A model generated the notes under the pieces. It was not told the DNA's origin, ran no database searches, and saw only the letters and a program-made list of their open reading frames with translations. A DNA stretch of 6,260 nt from Ruminococcaceae bacterium UBA737. GTDB taxonomy: Bacteria; Bacillota; Clostridia; Oscillospirales; Acutalibacteraceae. The stretch lies in contig DBKZ01000005.1 in assembly GCA_002297415.1 (NCBI GenBank), positions 36,006 through 42,265 of the forward strand, given 5' to 3'. Both the position numbers and the translations under genes were made by a program. Shown piece by piece: positions 1 to 5,084 of this stretch (position 1 is its first letter; every line of letters starts with the position of its first letter).

Positions 1-2265
1 TTCCGTTCCCGTAGTTTTACCTGTTTCTCCGCTTGTGTCTGTCGGCGCATTTTCATCGGGCGTATTCATATCATCACCATCGCCATCTGCACCCTTGATG
101 GTAAGTCCAGCTTTTGAGCCAAGTTCGTTTTCGCGCTCAATGGCGGCACGGATAGCCGCTATATCAAGCAGGGACATATCTACGGGGATTTCAATGGTTT
201 CTTCCGCGACGCCACGAGATTTGGAATATTCGCTAACTGCTTTCAGGATATCCGTTGCCGTAATTTGGACGATCTTATCCTTATTCATCACGATAACGGG
301 AGAGATACGCAGCTCTTCCTCAATACGCTCACGGAGCTTGCTGTTTCCGGCTTCGTCGGTATTGACATTATATACCTGAGCCTTTTGCTCTTGCATGACG
401 AAAACACGATCGGGATCAAAGTCAACGAGCAGTGTCTGCGGTTTCATATTAAACTTGATTGTTTCGCCATTTTCATCCGCAAAGGTCTTTATGTACTGAT
501 TCTGCAAGCGGAATACAGCCTGATCATACTCTTGAGGTGAGGAAGTATCTTTAAGGAACAGCATGGTATCCCATTCGGGGACAGTACTACCTGTCAGCAT
601 GCGATTAACCGTTAAGGTAATGGTTTTCTTGCCTTTCGCTTCGCAATCGCTAATTACTTTCTTGATATCGCTGGGCTTTTTGTATCTGTTGGGATTATCC
701 ACACCTGAGATGTTGATGATTTCATAGTCATTTAAATTCTTGAATTTGTCGGCATTATTCTTAATCAATGCTTCCAATGCATCGCAAGAAGCACAGTACG
801 GTAGGACAATAACGATGTGTCGACACATTTTTCCGTCCTTAATTTTATCGTAATCAAGGAATCCAAGCAATTCTTCATCCTCTTTGCTACCGTCAATAAC
901 TTCAAGCAATTCAAGAATTTCCTGTTCATGAACGAACAGTTTATGGCTACCGTTAACAGCCTTAACAACAGATTTAGGCTTGAAGAGTGCAGAGAAAGCA
1001 TCCGACATACCGTTTTCGCGCAAAGCTGCCATACGTTTGCGTGCAGACTCATTCGGGTTGAATGCAAATCTTATCATCTGCGGAAATCCAAAGTATGGGT
1101 TCTCCCATTCTTCCTTCGGCTCGTCATTTGCTAAGTTATTCCTATCCCATTCTTTTTGCTCACGGACAATATCGGTAAACTGATAAAAAGCAATTAAATC
1201 TTGCTCCCTGTCAAATTCATCACTCATCAAAATGCGATAAGGTGTTCCGGAAAGGTGAACAGTTACATTAACATCAAATTCCTTAGTACTTTCCAAGATA
1301 TCCTCAACGGCATACTTTTCTTCCTTAGATAGTTTTTCTCCTTGGCTTGCACGAAGAACGGCACCATACTTTTCAGCTCTTGCACCGAAGTGTGTTTCGT
1401 CAACAATAAGGAGATCTATTTTGCGACCGAAAATCTGAGCATGTTTTTCCTTAATATTTTCACCTTGCAGGTCCTGCAAAGTTAAGAATACCACAACTTT
1501 CTTTGGATTAGTTGGATTGTCAAGGGTATCTGTAATAATGGTGTAATTGTTTTTTAAATCATCGGAAGAGAAAAACTCATAGTCGTTTCTGAAATTTTCA
1601 GCACTTTCTACTGTCTTACGCCACTCATCACGCACATCGGCTTTTGCAGATACAACGACAACAAGATTTGCGCCCATTTCCTTGGCACAGCACATAGAGG
1701 TAAATGATTTACCAAAACGCATAACAGCGTACATAAGCAGATGCGTTCTGCCATTTGCCACTGCAGTTTTAAAAGCATCTATTGTTGCTTGCTGATTTGG
1801 ACGGGGAAACCACATACCTGTAGAAGCATATTTCTCGGTAGTAGGCAGTTGTGTTTTAGAATCATAATAATGATATTTGCCTGATTTGCTATTATAATCT
1901 TCGTGGATATCGGCAATAGCTTCTTCTACATCGTCAACGGTTGCTTCTCTAAAAAATTCCTTTGAATAGTACCCGCCCTCGGTAAGATCAGATGCTTTAA
2001 GACGAGCCCTACGCTTTTCCGATTCCAAAAAGTAATGAACCGCAAAATCACGGAAGTACACATCGTCGGTAATTTTTGCGCTGCCTTCAAATTTCTGTTC
2101 AAGATTTGGAAAATACTCTCGCCACTCACGAAGTCGCTTTGACACCGGACGGTAGGTGTCGCCTACTTTTAGATAGTTAGGAATCGTATTCGTAGTAAAA
2201 GCATAAATATGTGGTTCTACACGACCTGTTATTAAGCTGTCAAGTATGCTTAAATCTTTCATCAT
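1..2265 (-). CDS. GIY-YIG-like nuclease / SF2 helicase fusion, restriction-type (3' end beyond window)
   Basis: The frame is open from ATG 2265 to the left edge (755 residues, no stop), so the C-terminus is missing. Residues about 17-110 resemble a GIY-YIG domain of the T5orf172/MUG113 type: HIY (19-21), YLKVG (31-35), KRLREW (43-48), DFAVH (73-77) and SKEFF (101-105). The usual catalytic Glu four residues before the His is Asp73 here. An SF2 helicase core follows: RPNQQATIDAF (155-165), motif I MRFGKSF (182-188), motif II DETH (289-292), motif III SGTP (339-342), motif IV near 485-502, motif V near 549-570 (TVNRMLTGSTVPEWD) and a motif VI-like QAVFRLQNQ (582-590). Residues about 720-755 form a Gly/Asp/Thr-rich linker, so another domain may follow. 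GGAG at 2270-2273 lies 4 nt from the first ATG and 7 nt from the second (2262); either may be used. The gene starts 10 nt after the methylase-like gene stops, so the two are probably co-translated. I infer an ATP-driven translocase/nuclease subunit of a restriction-like system. The helicase call is firm, the nuclease call moderately so. Confidence 0.88.
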   Translation of the reverse strand, partial: MMKDLSILDSLITGRVEPHIYAFTTNTIPNYLKVGDTYRPVSKRLREWREYFPNLEQKFEGSAKITDDVYFRDFAVHYFLESEKRRARLKASDLTEGGYYSKEFFREATVDDVEEAIADIHEDYNSKSGKYHYYDSKTQLPTTEKYASTGMWFPRPNQQATIDAFKTAVANGRTHLLMYAVMRFGKSFTSMCCAKEMGANLVVVVSAKADVRDEWRKTVESAENFRNDYEFFSSDDLKNNYTIITDTLDNPTNPKKVVVFLTLQDLQGENIKEKHAQIFGRKIDLLIVDETHFGARAEKYGAVLRASQGEKLSKEEKYAVEDILESTKEFDVNVTVHLSGTPYRILMSDEFDREQDLIAFYQFTDIVREQKEWDRNNLANDEPKEEWENPYFGFPQMIRFAFNPNESARKRMAALRENGMSDAFSALFKPKSVVKAVNGSHKLFVHEQEILELLEVIDGSKEDEELLGFLDYDKIKDGKMCRHIVIVLPYCASCDALEALIKNNADKFKNLNDYEIINISGVDNPNRYKKPSDIKKVISDCEAKGKKTITLTVNRMLTGSTVPEWDTMLFLKDTSSPQEYDQAVFRLQNQYIKTFADENGETIKFNMKPQTLLVDFDPDRVFVMQEQKAQVYNVNTDEAGNSKLRERIEEELRISPVIVMNKDKIVQITATDILKAVSEYSKSRGVAEETIEIPVDMSLLDIAAIRAAIERENELGSKAGLTIKGADGDGDDMNTPDENAPTDTSGETGKTTGTE

Positions 2266-2275
2266 AATACTCCAT

Positions 2276-3265
2276 TCAATCTTTTTTTAACAGGGACACA
2301 AATGAGACTTTCTTATTTGCTTTCCAATCCTTGATGATACAGTAAACACCTGTGTGTGCATAAGGGTCGTTCTTGGCACATCCGGGACAAAGCTGCTTTT
2401 CGGCATTCATATCAAATAATGTGAGTTGTCCCTGTTCTACTTCTTTACAGCTTTTCGGGATAACAAATTTTAATCCGTCCATCTGCCATATATTCCAAGA
2501 AAGGATTTCGGCAATCTTCATAAGAATATCAATAGTTGGTTCTTTGCTGAATTTTGCTTTGTAATATTCAATGAATGTAAAAAATAGATTTTCTCGTGCC
2601 AAAAGCACATTGTCACCCTGCCAATCGTAACCGTAGATATTCTGAAAAGATTTTATTGCCCATTTCAGCCATTCATTCTCTGTTTGTGTATTCTCGTTCA
2701 CGACGCGAAGCTTTCTGTCAAGTAAACCGATTCGCTGTGAAAGTTCTATCTGATATCCACTGACAGTATCATAACGGCTGACAAGGTACGGCGCTTCACC
2801 GCAGGTGATCTCCAAACGCACATCGTTAATATAATCTTTCCATGTTTTGTCCGTCACGGTGGGGAACACGATCGGCTTTGTGGTTGCAATCCAAGTCTTA
2901 TCAATTTCCTCATTGAACACATAATCAGTTCCGAACCATGCATTATCAATCAAATTATTCTGTTTGTTGCAGATCCATGAAGGTGTGAACACTTCCGCTT
3001 TGTTTCGGATACGCTCAGCCTGTTCTTTTTTTGATTTTTCAATTCTCGGCTTTATAACGCCACCATTATGACCGGTAATAGACATAATGGATATTTCATC
3101 TGAAAACTGATAACCAAATCCTTTATGTGCATAGTTATCTGTAGCCCAAATAATGTTTTTCTTTGAAGAGTGATCTTTTAATAACATCTCAAGTAGTTCA
3201 TTATCAAGCTTATATATATAATTTTCTTTTATATCAATGCGATTTTCTTCCATACTCTTCACCAT
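2276..3265 (-). CDS. Adenine-methylase-like 'restriction subunit M' protein, no NPPY motif
   Basis: A 329-residue soluble protein. It resembles the first half of an N6-adenine DNA methyltransferase: AEVFTPSWI (90-98) is like the entry strand of the TaqI/N6_Mtase fold, LEITCGEAPYL (151-161) matches the SAM-binding motif I, YGYDWQGDNVLLARENL (211-227) is motif II-like, and NIWQMDGL (258-265) sits where motif III is expected. The catalytic (N/D)PPY should follow, but I see none. Instead the protein ends in a short region with CPGC (293-296), Cys309 and KDWKANKKVSFVSLL (312-326), which may bind metal. From memory, similar proteins of this size are annotated 'restriction endonuclease subunit M'. 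I infer a DNA- or SAM-binding partner of the downstream nuclease-helicase rather than an active methylase by itself. Start choice: Met1 (3265) gives the longest frame but has no Shine-Dalgarno; Met5 (ATG at 3253) has GGTGA 5 nt upstream and is a close alternative. The stop TGA (2276-2278) lies 10 nt before the helicase start. Confidence 0.85.
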   Translation of the reverse strand: MVKSMEENRIDIKENYIYKLDNELLEMLLKDHSSKKNIIWATDNYAHKGFGYQFSDEISIMSITGHNGGVIKPRIEKSKKEQAERIRNKAEVFTPSWICNKQNNLIDNAWFGTDYVFNEEIDKTWIATTKPIVFPTVTDKTWKDYINDVRLEITCGEAPYLVSRYDTVSGYQIELSQRIGLLDRKLRVVNENTQTENEWLKWAIKSFQNIYGYDWQGDNVLLARENLFFTFIEYYKAKFSKEPTIDILMKIAEILSWNIWQMDGLKFVIPKSCKEVEQGQLTLFDMNAEKQLCPGCAKNDPYAHTGVYCIIKDWKANKKVSFVSLLKKD

Positions 3266-3283
3266 GATAAAACTATTTTATCA
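3265..3283. repeat. Perfect palindrome at the start of the subunit M/helicase operon
   Basis: TGATAAAA (3265-3272) and TTTTATCA (3276-3283) are exact inverted copies, 8 bp each, around a 3-nt centre. The palindrome covers the predicted transcription start and the first base of the longest-frame ATG. That is a typical operator position. It is too AT-rich and too short to be a useful terminator. The regulator, if one exists, is not identified here. Confidence 0.55.
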
Positions 3284-3288
3284 AAGGT

Positions 3289-3297
3289 ATTGTACCA
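3289..3297 (-). promoter_or_regulatory. Extended -10 promoter for the subunit M/helicase operon
   Basis: On the minus strand TG-G-TACAAT (TG at 3297-3296, hexamer 3294-3289) is an extended -10 element with five of six hexamer bases matching TATAAT. No good -35 is found 16-18 nt upstream, which is normal for extended -10 promoters. Transcription would start near 3282, giving a leader of about 17 nt to Met1 or 29 nt to Met5 of the subunit M protein. Predicted from sequence only. Confidence 0.5.
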
Positions 3298-3364
3298 TAA
3301 ACTGTACTCTACCGTTTTTTATCTCTTTCAGCCTATTAGTTAGCACTATGTGAAATGTTATTTT

Positions 3365-4594
3365 TTATATCATCCAAATCGGTACAATGAGGTTTTCTCT
3401 GTCGAAGGCAGAGAGGCGGTCGCTCATGCAGAGCACGGCAGAGGTGCCGAGCACCAAGGGCGATTTATCGATAAGGCTGAAAGTTTTGGTAATTCGCTTA
3501 TCGGGGGTTGCCGTTTTTTTGATTTCAAGCGGACACAGTTTGCCGTCGCCCTCGATAATGACATCAATCTCTCTTGCATCACGATCACGATAATAGTTGA
3601 GATACGGTTCTTTCCCGGCATTTTGATAACTTTTCATAATCTCGGATACCGTAAAGTTTTCAAGCAGTGCGCCGCTCATGGCACCGCTTTCGGCAACCTC
3701 GGGCGACGACCATTTTGTAAGATAGCAAACAAGACCCGTATCATAAAAATACAGCTTCGGCGTTTTAATGGTCCTTTTCAGCACATTGTTGGAATACGGG
3801 TGCAGCAGAAAAATAATCCCCAACGTTTCAAGAATTTGCAGCCATGATTTTGCGGTAACCTGATCGATATCCGCATCATCGGCAATCGCTTTGTAATTCA
3901 CAAGTTGGGAGGCACGGGCGGCTACCGCTGTGATGAATTTTGCAAATTTCAGTGCGTCTATTGTGCCCGAAAGCTCACGCACATCACGCTCAATATAGGT
4001 GGAAAGATAAGAGGAATAATACATATTTCGGTCGGTGTACGCTCCGCTTAACATTCCCGGCATACAGCCGTTCCATATACGCTCGTACATTTCGGGCGTG
4101 GTGAGCGGTTTTATTATTTTACTGTCTCTTGCCAGCGCCTCAAAATCGGTGGTAAAAGGACGAGGTTCTGCGCCGATAATTTCCCTTTGAGAAAGCGGTG
4201 ACATATGCAAAAGGGCAACCCTGCCGGCGAGGGACTCCTGAACGCCTTTCATCAAACTGAAAACCTGCGAACCGGTCAGCCAGAAATCACCGGGATTATG
4301 ATAGGTATCTACATGAATTTTAATATAGGTAAACAGCTCCGGAGCATACTGAACCTCGTCGATAATCATCGGTGGTTTATGAAGCTGCAGAAACATTTTC
4401 GGATCGTTTTTTGCCATTTCCCGGACGGTTAAATCGTCAAGCGAAATATATTCCCGCCCGATATTTTCCTTTTCGGCAAGGTTTTTTAGCATCGTCGTTT
4501 TACCGGACTGGCGCGGACCGGTAAGCAAAATTGCCGACCAAGTCTTTGACAGTTCGGTGATACGCTGTTCTATATGTCGGTTGATATAGGCCAT
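3365..4594 (-). CDS. AAA family ATPase with DUF4143 domain
   Basis: A complete 409-residue protein of the common AAA_14/DUF4143 family. The N-terminal ATPase domain has Walker A GPRQSGKT (26-33), Walker B PMIIDE (75-80), the sensor-like WLTGSQ (105-110) and SLAGRVALLHMSPLSQREI (121-139), which is highly typical of the family. The DUF4143 region spans roughly 195-345: YIERDV (200-205), a winged-helix-like stretch at 215-262 and KLYFYDTGL (280-288). Near the C-terminus EID (342-344) followed by LEIKK (356-360) has the spacing of a PD-(D/E)XK nuclease core, as in other members. The cellular role of this family is not established. Start: ATG 4594 has GAGGTG at 4599-4604, 4 nt upstream, and lies about 30 nt below a strong promoter. 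Length is normal and the frame is intact. The next gene begins 99 nt downstream with its own promoter, but I see no strong terminator between them, so some read-through into the restriction-like operon is possible. Confidence 0.93.
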   Translation of the reverse strand: MAYINRHIEQRITELSKTWSAILLTGPRQSGKTTMLKNLAEKENIGREYISLDDLTVREMAKNDPKMFLQLHKPPMIIDEVQYAPELFTYIKIHVDTYHNPGDFWLTGSQVFSLMKGVQESLAGRVALLHMSPLSQREIIGAEPRPFTTDFEALARDSKIIKPLTTPEMYERIWNGCMPGMLSGAYTDRNMYYSSYLSTYIERDVRELSGTIDALKFAKFITAVAARASQLVNYKAIADDADIDQVTAKSWLQILETLGIIFLLHPYSNNVLKRTIKTPKLYFYDTGLVCYLTKWSSPEVAESGAMSGALLENFTVSEIMKSYQNAGKEPYLNYYRDRDAREIDVIIEGDGKLCPLEIKKTATPDKRITKTFSLIDKSPLVLGTSAVLCMSDRLSAFDRENLIVPIWMI

Positions 4595-4630
4595 AATACA
4601 CCTCGGCTGAGTATAGTTTTCTTCATTTAC

Positions 4631-4659
4631 ATTATACTTTATTGTACCCGTAAAGTCAA
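4631..4659 (-). promoter_or_regulatory. Near-consensus housekeeping (sigma-A) promoter of the DUF4143 ATPase gene
   Basis: On the minus strand TTGACT (4659-4654), a 17-nt spacer and TATAAT (4636-4631) match the vegetative promoter consensus at 11 of 12 bases with ideal spacing. Transcription would start near 4624, about 30 nt before the ATG at 4594. A long inverted repeat ends 3 bp upstream of the -35, and the half-site TCGGCT occurs again over the ribosome binding site (4603-4608), so the gene may be regulated. Confidence 0.82.
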
Positions 4660-4661
4660 CG

Positions 4662-4708
4662 AAAATATCGGCTAAAATTAGAAGTTGTCATATTTTAGCC
4701 GAGATTTT
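4662..4708. repeat. 17-bp inverted repeat next to the DUF4143 gene promoter
   Basis: The arms 4662-4678 and 4692-4708 pair at 16 of 17 positions around a 13-nt loop. The inner 11 bp (TCGGCTAAAAT at 4668-4678, ATTTTAGCCGA at 4692-4702) are perfect. The single mismatch is at 4667/4703. There is no T-run after it on the minus strand, and a true terminator already lies just upstream at 4732-4761, so an operator or recognition site is more likely than a terminator. Its partner protein is unknown. Confidence 0.65.
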
Positions 4709-4731
4709 GCCGTTACACCTTTTAATAGAAT

Positions 4732-4761
4732 AAAAAATCAGCACGGCGCAAACCGTGCTGA
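4732..4761 (-). terminator. Intrinsic terminator of the SpoIIID-like gene
   Basis: On the minus strand TCAGCACGG and CCGTGCTGA form a perfect 9-bp GC-rich stem (4761-4753 with 4746-4738) around a 6-nt loop. It is followed at once by six Ts (4737-4732). It lies 34 nt after the stop codon of the SpoIIID-like gene and should insulate the DUF4143 gene from it. Confidence 0.9.
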
Positions 4762-4795
4762 AATGCTTTATTTATGCGGCTTTGCGGCGGTTAGG

Positions 4796-4948
4796 CTACC
4801 AGCCACACAAACCGTTCCGTTTTGTTACTGCCGTATGTACCGTACTTTTGGAAATTCCGAACACCTTTGCCGCGGCGCGCACCGTAGAGCCGGTATCTAT
4901 TATATATTTCCCAAGCTCCTCGGCGCGTTTATCTGTTAATTCTCTCAT
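4796..4948 (-). CDS. Short SpoIIID-like sporulation transcription regulator (50 aa, C-terminally truncated)
   Basis: The 50-residue frame runs from ATG 4948 to TAG 4796-4798. Its sequence follows the N-terminal half of SpoIIID, the mother-cell regulator of endospore formation: RAEELGKYIIDTGSTVRAAA (8-27), then the recognition region FGISKSTVHTAVTKR (30-44). The B. subtilis protein has the closely similar GKYIVET, TVR, AKEFGVSKSTVH and LTER. SpoIIID is normally about 80-95 residues, with a basic C-terminal tail that adds DNA contacts. Here the frame ends in NGLCGW just after the helix-turn-helix, and only about 35 nt remain before the terminator. Reading past the TAG adds only seven residues (PNRRKAA) before TAA. 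I found no missing tail in the other frames, so an internal deletion is more likely than a single frameshift. GGAG at 4958-4961 lies 9 nt before the ATG. The intact sigma-E-like promoter and terminator argue for expression. It could be a working mini-regulator, a competitor of a full-length SpoIIID elsewhere, or a decaying copy. Confidence 0.8.
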   Translation of the reverse strand: MRELTDKRAEELGKYIIDTGSTVRAAAKVFGISKSTVHTAVTKRNGLCGW

Positions 4949-4992
4949 ACAACTCAACTCCGGCAGTATATCTTTACCATTGACTTAACATT

Positions 4993-5002
4993 GACTGTTT
5001 AA
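4993..5002 (-). promoter_or_regulatory. SpoIIID-type binding box
   Basis: On the minus strand TTAAACAGTC matches every position of the SpoIIID consensus WWRRACARNY known from B. subtilis. It overlaps the last base of the -10 element and the predicted transcription start of the SpoIIID-like gene. This suggests self-control or control by a full-length SpoIIID. The consensus is loose, so a chance match in AT-rich DNA cannot be excluded. Confidence 0.45.
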
Positions 5003-5030
5003 TTGTATGAATAATTTTAAAAAAATATTA
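5002..5030 (-). promoter_or_regulatory. Sigma-E-type (mother-cell sporulation) promoter of the SpoIIID-like gene
   Basis: On the minus strand TAATATT (5030-5024), a 14-nt spacer and CATACAAT (5009-5002) fit the sigma-E consensus KMATATT-N13-15-CATACAHT at every position. The spoIIID gene of B. subtilis is transcribed by sigma-E, so element and gene agree. Transcription would start near 4995, giving a leader of about 47 nt. I found no good housekeeping promoter in this gap for the same gene. Confidence 0.72.
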
Positions 5031-5034
5031 CGGT

Positions 5035-5076
5035 ATATAAATCTTTGCCGAAATGAAAATCTTCATTTCGGCAAAG
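5035..5076 (-). terminator. Hairpin terminator after uvrA
   Basis: A perfect 15-bp stem, CTTTGCCGAAATGAA (5043-5057) with its exact complement at 5062-5076, has a 4-nt loop and begins 8 nt past the uvrA stop codon. Minus-strand transcripts continue into ATTTATAT, a T-rich but interrupted tract, so termination may be less than complete. It separates uvrA from the sigma-E-type promoter starting at 5030. Confidence 0.72.
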
Positions 5077-5084
5077 GGGTTGAA

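Noticed and set aside
817..1134. Plus-strand open frame opposite the helicase gene
   Set aside because: Lies wholly antisense to a well-supported helicase frame, has no recognisable domain and no convincing promoter or ribosome binding site.
3350..3847. 165-codon plus-strand open frame
   Set aside because: Antisense to the conserved DUF4143 gene; its translation shows no family features.
4662..4708. Inverted repeat as a second terminator
   Set aside because: No T-run follows on the minus strand and a strong terminator lies just upstream, so a regulatory site is the better reading.
4775..4798. Read-through of the TAG to give a longer SpoIIID-like protein
   Set aside because: Only seven extra residues follow before TAA, still far short of the normal tail, and nothing marks a recoding signal.
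4685..4988. Two overlapping plus-strand open frames across the SpoIIID-like locus
   Set aside because: They run through the intrinsic terminator and the SpoIIID-like gene in antisense and resemble nothing; the minus-strand reading has clear homology and signals.
4980..5008. Plus-strand promoter TTGACT-N17-TTGTAT
   Set aside because: The -10 matches only half the consensus, and the transcript would meet the uvrA hairpin and antisense uvrA with no gene to express.
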